Numbered from the stretch's first letter, positions 35,254-44,657 are shown. The stretch: 64,000 nucleotides of DNA from Solitalea koreensis (GCF_900182575.1 NZ_FXSZ01000001.1:372001-436000); one strand, 5' to 3'. Made by a program: numbers and translations. The notes: a model not told the origin generated them from the sequence alone.

Positions 35254-35948
35254 AAAATATTCCTCGAATTAGGTTCTCAAAGCTTGCCTATTTTTCTACA
35301 AAAACAAAGAAAAAAAACGCTTGTATTTAATTATTTACATAAAAAATGAAAAACAAATGGAATAATTCCCCAAAAACAATTGACTGATTCTCATTTATTT
35401 ATAAAAAAGGTAAATAACGTAACAAAAAACCATTCCCGATCTCGACTAAATTAAAATTTCATAAAATAAATAGTGTAAAAAAAACACTTTATTTTTTCAT
35501 TAGAAGGAAAGTGATTTTTCTCTAAATAAAAAAAGCAGCTGGTTGAAGGCTGCTAATCATAGATTAAATTATTGTAGGTTATATTTTAGATTTCAAACGA
35601 AACCATTATTATGCTTTTTAAGCAGCCTTTAAGCCATCCTATCGACTGTGCAGGCTTGCAGCAGCAATTAGGATTTAAAACTGTTCAGCCGCAGGAAGGC
35701 TAAAGCTACTTGAATATGATTTTAACTATATCTTAAGCTTTTTTCATTAATCAACAGCTCTGGACCCTGCAAACTTTATAATATAGTGCCACAATCGACT
35801 TGTTAACTAAAATTATATTTTGACAATAGCAATATTCTGAAATTTTTATTTCATATCAAAGCGTCGACACGTTATTATGTCGTAGTATTTTTCAACATGG
35901 TTCTTAACATGAAGTTAATATTGAAACAAACCATAGCTGACATTCACA
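35254..35948. other. Long AT-rich gap upstream of pyc with small GC-rich structured island
   Basis: No convincing gene. AT-rich except for a segment at about 35534-35705. There, AGCAGC (35534-35539) can pair with GCTGCT (35549-35554); the overlapping AAGGCTGCT (35546-35554) can instead pair with AGCAGCCTT (35621-35629); and AGCCTT (35624-35629) can pair with AAGGCT (35696-35701). Mutually exclusive helices suggest a structured RNA or a regulatory leader of pyc, but this is inference. Confidence 0.4.
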
Positions 35949-35979
35949 AAAAAAGCTATCCGAATGGGATAGCTTTTTA
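35949..35979 (-). terminator. Terminator of serS
   Basis: AAAAAGCTATCC and GGATAGCTTTTT form 12-bp arms around GAATG, 18 bases after the serS stop. Confidence 0.88.
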
Positions 35980-35997
35980 AATAAAATTGATTTTTTA

Positions 35998-37269
35998 TTA
36001 GTCGATATACTCAAAACCAGTATAAGGCACCAATGCTTCAGGAATCTTAATTCCTTTTTCGGTTTGATTGTTTTCTAACAATGAGGCTACGATGCGAGGT
36101 AATGCCAAGGCACTTCCATTTAAGGTATGCGCTAACTGAGCCTTCCCTTCATTGCCTTTAAAACGCAACTTTAAACGATTAGCTTGAAAAGTTTCAAAAT
36201 TAGAAACTGAGCTCACCTCTAGCCAACGACCTTGTGCTGCACTGAAAACTTCCATATCGTAAGTAAGAGCCGAAGCAAAACTCATATCTCCACCACAAAG
36301 ACGCAGTACGCGGTACGGCAGTTCAAGTTTCTTTAACAAGGTTTGTACATATTCGCTCATTTCCTCCAAAATTTCATATGATTTTTCAGGATGAGCAATT
36401 TGAACGATCTCTACTTTATCGAACTGATGCAAGCGATTTAACCCGCGAACATGTGCTCCATAAGAGCCTGCCTCACGACGGAAACAAGGTGTATAGGCTG
36501 TATTTTTAATCGGCAATTGATCTTCCTTCACAATTTCATCACGATAGATATTTGTAACAGGAACCTCAGCGGTAGGCACCAAATACAAATTATCCTCTCC
36601 GATAAAATACATCTGACCTTCTTTATCAGGTAACTGCCCGGTACCAAAACCCGAAGCTTCATTAATCACAATTGGCGGCTGAACTTCATCATAACCTGCT
36701 TTTGCAGCATTATCTAAAAAGAAATTAATCAACGCGCGTTGTAATTTTGCTCCCTTACCTTTATAAACCGGGAATCCAGCACCACTAATTTTTACCCCAA
36801 GTTCAAAATCGATGATATCGTATTTGGCAGCAAGTTCCCAATGAGGCAATGCATGCTCAGGCAACTTAGGCACATCGCCATGCGTTAATACTACTTCATT
36901 TTCTTCGGGAGTAACACCGGCAGGTACTGAACTATGCGCCAGATTAGGCAACAACACTAACGAATTATGTACATGTTGCTCTAATTCGGAAAGCTCTTCG
37001 CCAAGCGTTTTTATATCTTCTTTGATTAAGGAGGTTTTTTGCTTAATCTTTTCCACCTCATCCTTTTTACCATCACGCATTAACTCTCCAATACTTTTTG
37101 CCATAGCATTGGATTGCGACAACATATTATCGAGTTGAGCCTGAGTAGCACGGCGTTTATTATCTAAATCAATAACCTTATCGACCAGATCGAGCTGTTT
37201 AAAGCTTTTTTTGCTCAAACGCGCAATCACCTCATCTTTATTTTCGCGGATATAATTAACTTGCAGCAT
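35998..37269 (-). CDS. serS: Seryl-tRNA synthetase
   Basis: Charges tRNA-Ser and tRNA-Sec-type serine acceptors; essential, cytoplasmic, class II. 423 residues. The N-terminal long antiparallel coiled-coil arm (residues about 30-100, RRATQAQLDNMLSQSNAMAK to LSELEQHVHNSL) grips the tRNA variable arm. Class II motifs: motif 2 TPCFRREAGSYGAHVRGLNR and motif 3 LAHTLNGSALALPRIVASLL. LVPTAEVPVTNIYRDEI and CGGDMSFASALTYDMEVF are also conserved. TATCTTTG at 37295-37288 is its likely -7 box, predicting a 13-base leader. Confidence 0.96.
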   Translation of the reverse strand: MLQVNYIRENKDEVIARLSKKSFKQLDLVDKVIDLDNKRRATQAQLDNMLSQSNAMAKSIGELMRDGKKDEVEKIKQKTSLIKEDIKTLGEELSELEQHVHNSLVLLPNLAHSSVPAGVTPEENEVVLTHGDVPKLPEHALPHWELAAKYDIIDFELGVKISGAGFPVYKGKGAKLQRALINFFLDNAAKAGYDEVQPPIVINEASGFGTGQLPDKEGQMYFIGEDNLYLVPTAEVPVTNIYRDEIVKEDQLPIKNTAYTPCFRREAGSYGAHVRGLNRLHQFDKVEIVQIAHPEKSYEILEEMSEYVQTLLKKLELPYRVLRLCGGDMSFASALTYDMEVFSAAQGRWLEVSSVSNFETFQANRLKLRFKGNEGKAQLAHTLNGSALALPRIVASLLENNQTEKGIKIPEALVPYTGFEYID

Positions 37270-37287
37270 TTTTTAGTGAATTTGTGC

Positions 37288-37295
37288 CAAAGATA
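37288..37295 (-). promoter_or_regulatory. -7 promoter box of serS
   Basis: TATCTTTG on the minus strand matches TAnnTTTG, placing the transcription start near 37285 and the ATG at 37269. No convincing -33 TTG. Confidence 0.4.
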
Positions 37296-37411
37296 TAAAT
37301 TTTCCGTTTCGGGTTTGAGATTCCAGGTTTAGTTATTGATCCAAATCAGAAGTTCGTAGCCAAATTCACAGCTCAAAGATTTTAACGCTCAATTCCAACT
37401 CATACTAAACA

Positions 37412-38119
37412 ATGACCGGAAAACTATACCTAGTACCCACACCAATCGGCAACCTTGAAGATATCACACTAAGGGCCATCAGGATATTAAAAGAGGTTGA
37501 TTTGATTCTTGCTGAAGACACCCGTAACGGAGGCAATCTGCTCAAGCATCTTGGAATCGAAAAAAGACTTTTATCTCATCATCAGCATAACGAGCATAAA
37601 GCGGTAAATGAAATCGTTAAGTTCCTGAAAGAAGGACAACAGATTGCTTTGATTAGCGATGCGGGCACCCCGGCTATTTCTGACCCAGGTTTCTTGTTGG
37701 TACGTGAATGTTTGAAGGAATCCATTGCTATTGAAACCCTTCCCGGAGCTACGGCATTTGTGCCTGCATTAGTTAATTCCGGATTACCATGTGATCGTTT
37801 TTGTTTTGAAGGTTTTTTGCCAGTTAAGAAAGGTCGGCAAACCAGACTAAAAGAACTCGCTACTGAAGAACGCACCATGATTTTCTATGAATCTCCTCAC
37901 CGACTTTTAAAATCATTGGATGAATTTGCTCAATTCTTTGGCGCCGAACGTAAAGCTTGTGCATCCCGTGAAATAAGTAAACTATTTGAAGAAAATGTAC
38001 GCGGAACGCTTGCTGAAATAAAATCACATTTTGAAAACAATGTGTTAAAGGGAGAATTCGTGATTTGCGTAGAAGGGAAAAGCAATAAATCATCTAAACC
38101 AGATAACGATCAAGAATGA
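37412..38119 (+). CDS. rsmI: 16S rRNA (cytidine1402-2'-O)-methyltransferase RsmI
   Basis: Methylates the 2-prime hydroxyl of C1402 in the decoding centre of 16S rRNA with SAM. 235 residues of the tetrapyrrole methylase fold: KLYLVPTPIGNLEDITLRAI at the N-terminus, ILAEDTRNGGNLLKHLGIEK, then QIALISDAGTPAISDPGFLL (SAM-contacting) and PGATAFVPALVNSGLPCDRF. The usual RT/SGxLL after AEDTR appears here as NGGNLLKHL, a minor variation. No signal peptide. Its stop overlaps the lnt start (ATGA), so the two are translationally coupled. Confidence 0.94.
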   Translation: MTGKLYLVPTPIGNLEDITLRAIRILKEVDLILAEDTRNGGNLLKHLGIEKRLLSHHQHNEHKAVNEIVKFLKEGQQIALISDAGTPAISDPGFLLVRECLKESIAIETLPGATAFVPALVNSGLPCDRFCFEGFLPVKKGRQTRLKELATEERTMIFYESPHRLLKSLDEFAQFFGAERKACASREISKLFEENVRGTLAEIKSHFENNVLKGEFVICVEGKSNKSSKPDNDQE

Positions 38120-39831
38120 TAAATTTCAGCAATTTATTATTTAAGGATACAACAACTGATATATCCTTAGATACTCCAGCAACACCTAACCGAAAGGCAA
38201 AACTTATGAATTTCATTAAACGAATCTCATTACCTGTTCTTTCCGGACTTTTGCTTTGGTTAGCTTGGCCTCCTCACATCTTAGCTCCATTACTTTTTAT
38301 TGCCTTAGCTCCACTTTTTATTTTTGCGGATCGGGTAAAAGTTGAATACAACGCCGGAGGGAAGATTTTCAGAAATAGTTTTCTAGCATTTTTTATTTGG
38401 AATACCTTATGCCTGTATTGGATTTACAATGCAGGGCAAGAACTGGGAGTTTTAGGAGCGCTGGGTATTGTTGCTGTTCCAATATTATTGGGTTCTCTTC
38501 TTATGTCTCTGGTGTTTTTTTTATTCCACAGAATAAGAACACAATTTAATGAAACCACAGGCTTAGTAGCCCTGATTTGTGGATGGTTGTTTTACGAATA
38601 CCTACATCAGGAATGGCAGCTTGCCTTTCCGTGGATGACACTTGGCAATGGGTTTGCCGAGATCCATCAATGGGTACAATGGTATGAGTTCACAGGTGTA
38701 TTCGGTGGCTCATTATGGATTCTGATCGTTAATATTCTTGCCTACAAGTTCTATAAAACCTACACTCTTCCTGGCAACAAAAAAGAATTACGCAATGCAG
38801 CAATAGGATTATTTACCATAATAACTATTCCGATTGGTCTATCGTATTATATGTATTATAACTACACAGAAGCCAAGAACCCGGCGAATGTTGTGGTGGT
38901 GCAGCCGAATGTTGATCCTTTTACAGAAAAGTTTAGCAACATGCCGCCAGAACAGCAGCTAAACCGCTTGATCAGGCTTTCGGATTCTCTAGGTCAACCT
39001 AACACCGAGTTTTTTATTTGGCCAGAAACGGCAATTATTAATCCGGTATATGAAGTTCAACTACCTAATGATGCGAATGTGCGTATTATTCAAAATTTCC
39101 TATCTAAATATAAAAATGCTAATGTTATTACAGGAGCTGAAACGATAAAAATTTACAATAATAAAGCAACTTCTACGGCTCGATTAAGCCAACAAAGTGG
39201 TCAGTATTACGATGTTTTCAATTCAGCAATGCAGATTGAAAATTCGCCTGAAGTACAGGTTTATCATAAAACCAAACTGGTTCCGGGTGTAGAAAGCTAT
39301 CCTTACGGCGAATACCTTGGCTTTCTTGGAAATTTAGTTATTGACCTTGGCGGCACAACGGGAGGCTTTGGAAAGGAAAACAAAAATCCTGTATTGTATT
39401 CACAAAGCGGTATTGGCGTAGCGCCTGCAGTTTGTTACGAATCAGTATTTGGAGCATTTATGGCTAATCATGTACGGCAGGGAGCTCAACTGATCTGCAT
39501 TATTACCAATGATGGTTGGTGGAAAAACACTTCAGGTTATAAACAGCATGCTTCTTATGCTAAACTTCGCGCCATCGAAACCAGAAGATGCATCGCCCGA
39601 TCAGCTAATACAGGTATTTCCTCATTTATAAATCAGCGAGGCGATATTTTGAAGCAAACCGACTGGTGGGTACAAACTGTTATTAAAGCCGATTTAAATT
39701 TAAATTCAAAACTTACCTTTTACGCTCGCCATGGAGATTATATTCCATTAGTTGCCAGTGTAATTGCTGTTACATTTATTATCCTGGCTTTCGTTAATAA
39801 ATTTTTGAATAAACGCTTTAAATCAATATAG
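38116..39831 (+). CDS. lnt: Apolipoprotein N-acyltransferase
   Basis: Adds the third acyl chain to the N-terminal cysteine of lipoproteins, an inner-membrane step after Lgt and LspA. About 571 residues from the coupled ATG at 38116; an in-frame ATG at 38206 (MNFIKRISLPVLSGLLLWLA) starts directly at the first helix and is an alternative. The N-terminal half has about six membrane helices (PHILAPLLFIALAPLFIFAD, ILLGSLLMSLVFFLFHRI). The nitrilase domain carries the Glu-Lys-Cys triad: Glu in FIWPETAI, Lys in VYHKTKLVPGVE and Cys in APAVCYESVFG, with PYGEYLGFLG between. One C-terminal helix. Coupled to rsmI by overlap. Confidence 0.93.
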   Translation: MINFSNLLFKDTTTDISLDTPATPNRKAKLMNFIKRISLPVLSGLLLWLAWPPHILAPLLFIALAPLFIFADRVKVEYNAGGKIFRNSFLAFFIWNTLCLYWIYNAGQELGVLGALGIVAVPILLGSLLMSLVFFLFHRIRTQFNETTGLVALICGWLFYEYLHQEWQLAFPWMTLGNGFAEIHQWVQWYEFTGVFGGSLWILIVNILAYKFYKTYTLPGNKKELRNAAIGLFTIITIPIGLSYYMYYNYTEAKNPANVVVVQPNVDPFTEKFSNMPPEQQLNRLIRLSDSLGQPNTEFFIWPETAIINPVYEVQLPNDANVRIIQNFLSKYKNANVITGAETIKIYNNKATSTARLSQQSGQYYDVFNSAMQIENSPEVQVYHKTKLVPGVESYPYGEYLGFLGNLVIDLGGTTGGFGKENKNPVLYSQSGIGVAPAVCYESVFGAFMANHVRQGAQLICIITNDGWWKNTSGYKQHASYAKLRAIETRRCIARSANTGISSFINQRGDILKQTDWWVQTVIKADLNLNSKLTFYARHGDYIPLVASVIAVTFIILAFVNKFLNKRFKSI

Positions 39832-39872
39832 TTTAGTTGTCCATGGACAAAATTCATTATTCTAAGAGAGAG

Positions 39873-40778
39873 CTATTCAAAACATAAAGCGGCTGCTCCT
39901 TGTAAGCCGGCATCATTACCCAAAGAGGCCAAACGAATATCAAGAGCACTAGTGTAATAAGGGGTAAGTCGGGTTTCTACAATACTCTTTGCTCCTGGCA
40001 GAATAAAATCGTACGCAGCCGAAAGACCGCCTCCGATAAGAATCGTTTTAATGTCCATAATACGAATTAAGGCCACCAACCCCTCTCCCAACATCTCCCC
40101 TACCTCAAAAAACACAGATTTAGCAAAGTCATCCCCTTGACTAGCTGCTACTACCGTACGTGTTGCAGAAATAGGCTCTGTGCGCGACACAAGCGTTTCT
40201 CCATTATAATCTCGTAAACGTTCTTCTATCAATTTAAGAATTCCGGCTTTCCCAATATTTTGTTCCAGAACTAAATTATTTCTACTTAAAATATGCCCAA
40301 GCTCTAAACCGTTACCATCTCCGCCTTTAAAAATCTTGCCATCTATCACAGCAGCGCTTCCTATTCCGGTACCAAGTGTAATAAAACAAAAAGTATCAGG
40401 CAAATCAGTTTTTGAATAGATTAATTCACCTAAACCAGCTGCATTCGCATCATTTTCTAAAAAGAATTCTTTATCCGGAAAGCGCTTTTTCAGCATATCA
40501 TACATTGGCATTCCGTTGATTTCCGGTATAGCAGTTACTTCAATAGGCGCCTTACGATCCTTGGTAATCGTACCCGGCAAACCAATACCAATCTTTTTAA
40601 TCTCTTTATGATTGATTAATCGAAAAGTAATTACATCGCACAGATTCTCAATAAATCTTCCGTCTTTGCGTAGGTCGGCAGTTGCATGACTTTTGAAATC
40701 ATTGATCTCTCCATTTTTATCAACGATACCTGTTTTTACGTGGTTACCGCCAACGTCGATGCCGAAAAATCTTTCCAT
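39873..40778 (-). CDS. ROK family sugar kinase (zinc motif absent)
   Basis: 301 residues. Actin-like ATPase fold of the ROK family: phosphate-1 motif FFGIDVGGNHVKTGIVD, GIGLPGTI, the catalytic Asp region FLENDANAAGLGE and phosphate-2 motif FITLGTGIGSAAVIDG, then ILIGGGLSAA. Typical glucokinase members carry a zinc-binding CxCGxxGCxE after the ELGH motif; here ELGHILSRNNLVLEQNIGKA lacks all of the cysteines. The same loss occurs in polyphosphate glucokinases and some Bacteroidota ROK proteins, so the sugar acceptor and phosphoryl donor cannot be assigned; glucose or an N-acetylated hexosamine is plausible. No sugar transporter or regulator adjacent. Confidence 0.85.
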   Translation of the reverse strand: MERFFGIDVGGNHVKTGIVDKNGEINDFKSHATADLRKDGRFIENLCDVITFRLINHKEIKKIGIGLPGTITKDRKAPIEVTAIPEINGMPMYDMLKKRFPDKEFFLENDANAAGLGELIYSKTDLPDTFCFITLGTGIGSAAVIDGKIFKGGDGNGLELGHILSRNNLVLEQNIGKAGILKLIEERLRDYNGETLVSRTEPISATRTVVAASQGDDFAKSVFFEVGEMLGEGLVALIRIMDIKTILIGGGLSAAYDFILPGAKSIVETRLTPYYTSALDIRLASLGNDAGLQGAAALCFE

Positions 40779-40914
40779 ATCTAAAAAATATCTATTAGGT
40801 GATTTACTTATTAATTTTATTTTGTTTGAACTTTAAAATTGCAAAATTTACAACAATCAGGCGAAAGTAAATTAAACATTATAAAGTAAAAAACTTCAAA
40901 CACATTTTCTACAA

Positions 40915-42555
40915 TTACGACAAGTATTTGCCAACGATAGGCATTCTTCTCCCTACACCGAACGCTTTAGGGGAAACGCGAAGAATAGGAGGAGTTTGAT
41001 GACGTTTATATTCATTTGTATTAACCAGCTTTAAAATACGTTTTACAACAGCCTCGTCAAAACCTTGACGAATGATTTCTTTCGAGCTTTTTCTTAACTC
41101 AATATACTGATAGAGTATTTTATCAAGCAGATCATAATCAGGCAAGGAATCGCTGTCTTTCTGATCATGCCTTAGCTCTGCCGAAGGAGGTTTTGAAATG
41201 ATATTTTCAGGAATAATGGTACCATTGCGGTTAATGTACCGTGCAAGCTCATAAACCTGTATCTTATAAACATCACCTATTATGGAAAGTCCTCCGCACA
41301 TATCACCGTAAAGCGTACCATACCCTACAGCCGTTTCACTTTTGTTAGATGTATTGAGCAGAATGTAACCAAATTTGTTCGACATGGCCATGAGTAACAC
41401 GCCACGAATACGCGCCTGCATATTTTCTTCAGTAAGGTTAAATGGAAGATCTTTAAACTGTGGTTTTAAAGCATACTCCAATGAAGAAAAAACATCTTTA
41501 ATCGGAATGATTTCATGATGACACTCAAGAGTTCGGACCATTTCCAGCGAATCATCAATAGAATGGTAAGATGAAAACTGTGAGGGCATTAAAACAGGCA
41601 ATACATTGTCTTTACCCAAGGCTTCCGCTGCAAGGGCTAATACCACTGCAGAATCAATCCCTCCCGACATACCTAAAATAGCTTTTGTAAAACCAGATTT
41701 TTGAAAATAATCACGAATACCCAATAAGAGTGCATGATAAATTCGTTCGATTTCCGACTGTGGGTTAATTATAGCTTCCGATTTCTTTTTCCAGCCTTTA
41801 GCATCCAATTTCAACACCTTCATTTCTTCAATAAAGTAGTCGAACTCATGCGCCACATTACCATTATTATCCAACAACAATGAGCCTCCATCAAATATCA
41901 ACTCCGTTTGCGCACCTACATGATTCACGTATAGCAACGGCAACTGGTACTTTTTGCAGTTTTTCTGTAATACATCAATCCTGTCTTCACGATGATTATA
42001 ATCAAATGGAGATGCCGCTATATTGATCATCAGATCGGGATTAAGCTTGATCAGTTCATCCATCGGCACATTCACGTACAACGGATCTTCATCTACATTC
42101 CATAAATCTTCACAAACGGTAAGCGCAATCCTTCTGCCTTTAAATTCAATTAATTTAAACTCTGTATTGGGTTCGAAATAACGGTATTCATCAAAAACAT
42201 CATAGGTAGGCAACAGGGTTTTATTTACCTGTGCTTTAACTTTACCATTCTCTAAAAAATAAGCGGAGTTGAACAGATTTTTACCTTCAATTTTAGGATT
42301 TACCGAAGGAGAACCTACAATACATGCAATACCTACACATTCCTTCGCAATTTTTTGAATTGACTCCTGACATAAATCAATGAACTCTGAAAATTCAAGA
42401 AAATCACGAGAAGGGTAACCACAAACTGCCAATTCAGCAAAAACCACCAAGTCGGCTCCTTGTTGTTTTGCTTGTCTAATGTGATCTATAATTTTTGTTG
42501 TATTCGATTCGAAATTTCCAATATGGTAGTTAAGCTGTGCGACTGCGATTTTCAT
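40915..42555 (-). CDS. nadE: Glutamine-dependent NAD+ synthetase
   Basis: Final step of NAD synthesis: deamido-NAD + glutamine + ATP to NAD. 546 residues with two domains. N-terminal nitrilase-type glutaminase with Glu41 in FAELAVCGYPS, Lys in VNKTLLPTYDVF and Cys in LTVCEDLWN; the ammonia passes to the C-terminal synthetase, which holds the PP-loop LGMSGGIDSAVVLAL and LLNTSNKSETAVGYGTLYGD. Cytoplasmic. Divergent from gldB, an arrangement also found in other gliding Bacteroidota. TATCTTTG at 42591-42584 is a -7 box for this gene. Confidence 0.96.
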   Translation of the reverse strand: MKIAVAQLNYHIGNFESNTTKIIDHIRQAKQQGADLVVFAELAVCGYPSRDFLEFSEFIDLCQESIQKIAKECVGIACIVGSPSVNPKIEGKNLFNSAYFLENGKVKAQVNKTLLPTYDVFDEYRYFEPNTEFKLIEFKGRRIALTVCEDLWNVDEDPLYVNVPMDELIKLNPDLMINIAASPFDYNHREDRIDVLQKNCKKYQLPLLYVNHVGAQTELIFDGGSLLLDNNGNVAHEFDYFIEEMKVLKLDAKGWKKKSEAIINPQSEIERIYHALLLGIRDYFQKSGFTKAILGMSGGIDSAVVLALAAEALGKDNVLPVLMPSQFSSYHSIDDSLEMVRTLECHHEIIPIKDVFSSLEYALKPQFKDLPFNLTEENMQARIRGVLLMAMSNKFGYILLNTSNKSETAVGYGTLYGDMCGGLSIIGDVYKIQVYELARYINRNGTIIPENIISKPPSAELRHDQKDSDSLPDYDLLDKILYQYIELRKSSKEIIRQGFDEAVVKRILKLVNTNEYKRHQTPPILRVSPKAFGVGRRMPIVGKYLS

Positions 42556-42583
42556 TGCGCTAATATTTGCGATTTATTTATTC

Positions 42584-42591
42584 CAAAGATA
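42584..42591 (-). promoter_or_regulatory. -7 promoter box of nadE
   Basis: TATCTTTG on the minus strand matches TAnnTTTG; it predicts a leader of about 26 bases. No good -33 partner. Confidence 0.4.
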
Positions 42592-42664
42592 AGAACAAGG
42601 ACACGTTAAAACTAAAAAAGGCCAAATGTGCCTTTTCTCTGTTTCCAAAATATTTTTTATAGAA

Positions 42665-42693
42665 TTTGAATGTCCGAACATTTGATACATTTG
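42665..42693 (+). promoter_or_regulatory. Promoter of gldB
   Basis: TTTG (42665-42668), a 17-base spacer and TACATTTG (42686-42693) match the Bacteroidota -33/-7 pattern well. Transcription should begin near 42696, 18 bases before the chosen ATG; this rejects the upstream in-frame ATG at 42666. Confidence 0.75.
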
Positions 42694-42713
42694 CCCTGTC
42701 AAACCAATATTTT

Positions 42714-43745
42714 ATGCCAGTAATTAAGTCTACCTATTTCAAATTATTTTTTTGCATCATTCTCTTTAGCTTTTCTTTAACGGCCTGCAAACAAAACCGC
42801 CTCGACGTAAACGTTTCTAATATTGATCTAAATATTAAGGTTAATCGATTTGAAAAAGATTTTTTCGCCATCGACACCAATAATGTAGCCGCAGGAGCTG
42901 CTGCCCTGAAAAAAAAATACCCCGATTTCTATCCAATTTACTTTGAACGCTTGATGCGTTTGGGAGTGAATCGTGATTCATCCGACCTGGATTTCATCAA
43001 AATGATAAAGGCCAATAAAGATTTCAACACGCTGAAACATGATGTAGACTCGGTTTATCCAACTATTACAGATCTGGAAAATCAAATAACTGATGCGTTT
43101 AAACATTATAAGTACTATTTCCCTGATGCAAAAATCCCGGAAGTACTTACTTATATTTCCGATTTTCAGGTGGGAGCTACCAATACCGATCAGACCTTAG
43201 GCATCGAACTGGATATGTTTTTGGGTAAAAACTATAAGTACTATCCTTCTGTTGGGTTTCCAAATTACCTTACCCGTAAACTCGGTAAAGAATATATCAC
43301 AGCAATCGCTATGAAAGGTTTTGCCAAGCAGCATTTTTCAGAAAAGGAAGGCGACAAAAGCTTGCTGAACAAAATGATTTACGAAGGTAAAATATTGTAC
43401 TTTTTGGATGCCGTGTTACCTAAAACACCTGATTCAATAAAGATTGGCTTTAGTCAAAAACAATTAGACTGGTGTAATGCTTATAAAGTAGAAATGTGGG
43501 CTAACTTTTTAGATCAGAATTTACTTTACTCCACTGACGAACTAAAATATAGCAAGTATTTAAACGACGCTCCATTCACCTCCGGACTTGATAATGATTC
43601 AGCGCCTCAGCTAGGCATTTGGACGGGCTGGCAAATTGTGAGAAAGTATATGAATGAGAATACAAATGTTACTGTGGCACAATTAATGAACGACAAGGAT
43701 TACCAAAAAATCCTTAAGTTATCGAAGTATAAACCTAAAAAATAG
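42714..43745 (+). CDS. gldB: Gliding motility lipoprotein GldB
   Basis: 343 residues from the ATG at 42714, with a signal sequence and lipobox (FSFSLTACKQNR), so lipid-anchored in the envelope. The mature part shows the GldB signature: NIKVNRFEKDFFAIDTNNVA, KYPDFYPIYFERLMRLGV, YYFPDAKIPEVLTYISDFQV and GIWTGWQIVRKYMNEN near the C-terminus. In Flavobacterium johnsoniae GldB is required for gliding and for function of the GldJ/type IX secretion apparatus; its biochemical role is unknown. The usual neighbour gldC is not adjacent: a patatin gene follows 50 bases later. An in-frame ATG at 42666 lies within the promoter and was rejected. Confidence 0.9.
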   Translation: MPVIKSTYFKLFFCIILFSFSLTACKQNRLDVNVSNIDLNIKVNRFEKDFFAIDTNNVAAGAAALKKKYPDFYPIYFERLMRLGVNRDSSDLDFIKMIKANKDFNTLKHDVDSVYPTITDLENQITDAFKHYKYYFPDAKIPEVLTYISDFQVGATNTDQTLGIELDMFLGKNYKYYPSVGFPNYLTRKLGKEYITAIAMKGFAKQHFSEKEGDKSLLNKMIYEGKILYFLDAVLPKTPDSIKIGFSQKQLDWCNAYKVEMWANFLDQNLLYSTDELKYSKYLNDAPFTSGLDNDSAPQLGIWTGWQIVRKYMNENTNVTVAQLMNDKDYQKILKLSKYKPKK

Positions 43746-43795
43746 TTGTCACTCTACGCTAACCAGCTGGAGATTGATGACAGAGGACTCGAAGC

Positions 43796-44587
43796 ATGAA
43801 GATAGGACTTACTTTATCTGGCGGGGGCATTCGTGGAATTGCTCACCTGGGTGTGGCCAAGGCATTGATGGAGGCAGGCATAAAATTTACAATAATTTCT
43901 GGCACCAGTGCCGGTGCAATTGTGGGTGCATTTTTAGCGAATGGCTATCAACCTGATTTTATTTTGCAGACCTTTAAAGAAACACATCTGTTTAAATACA
44001 TTAAGCCAACCATCAAAGGCTTTGGCTTATTAACGATGCAAAATACCCGTCCGCTTTATAAACAATATCTTCCAGATACTTTCGAAGAACTGAAAATACC
44101 ATTGGTGGTATCAGCAGTTGATTTTGGGATTGCACAATTAACTTATTTTTCTACTGGAGAGTTAATTTCAGCGATTCAAGCTTCGAGTTGTATACCCGCA
44201 GTGTTCAAACCCATTGAATTTAATGGGAAAATTTATGTAGATGGTGGCATACTCGATAACTTTCCTGTGGAAATAATTAAGGATGAATGTAACTTCATCA
44301 TTGGCTCTTGCTGCAATAATCTGCCGGAAATTAAAAGTGTTAATGGTATAAAGCACATGGTTGAACGCTCAGTTAATATTGGAATCAATTCCCGAACAGA
44401 GGCAAAAAAACGCCTTTGTAATGTAGTGATTGAGCCTAAAGATCTTGGCGCTACCAGTCTTTTTCATGTTAGAAAAACAGACGAAATTTTTAAAACAGGT
44501 TACGAAGAAGCATTAAAAGTGCTGGACAGCAATGAAGATCTCCAATCGTTGATTCGTTCTATTAAAGAAGTTGAAATCGAAAAGTAA
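43796..44587 (+). CDS. Patatin-like phospholipase
   Basis: 263 residues, cytoplasmic or peripheral (no signal peptide). It carries all elements of a patatin acyl hydrolase: oxyanion loop LSGGGIRGIAHLGVAKAL at the N-terminus, nucleophile serine in ISGTSAGAIVGAF (GxSxG) and catalytic aspartate in VDGGILDNFPVE (DG motif). Such enzymes cleave acyl chains of phospholipids or other lipids. About 50 bases after gldB in the same direction, so possibly co-transcribed with it. RssA-type housekeeping patatins are the nearest analogy; the substrate is unknown. Confidence 0.9.
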   Translation: MKIGLTLSGGGIRGIAHLGVAKALMEAGIKFTIISGTSAGAIVGAFLANGYQPDFILQTFKETHLFKYIKPTIKGFGLLTMQNTRPLYKQYLPDTFEELKIPLVVSAVDFGIAQLTYFSTGELISAIQASSCIPAVFKPIEFNGKIYVDGGILDNFPVEIIKDECNFIIGSCCNNLPEIKSVNGIKHMVERSVNIGINSRTEAKKRLCNVVIEPKDLGATSLFHVRKTDEIFKTGYEEALKVLDSNEDLQSLIRSIKEVEIEK

Positions 44588-44649
44588 GGCCCCCTAAATC
44601 CGGACTGGGATAACTGAGGCCAAACAAAACTCTTTATACATTCGTTACG

Positions 44650-44657
44650 TAAGTTTG
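44650..44657 (+). promoter_or_regulatory. -7 promoter box of msrB
   Basis: TAAGTTTG matches TAnnTTTG; expected start near 44660, 39 bases upstream of the ATG. -33 box unclear. Confidence 0.45.

Noticed and set aside
35611..35703. 30-codon frame starting MLFKQPLSHP in the pyc leader region
   Set aside because: Too short to support, no start context or homology, and it falls in the segment with alternative helices; treated as possible RNA instead.
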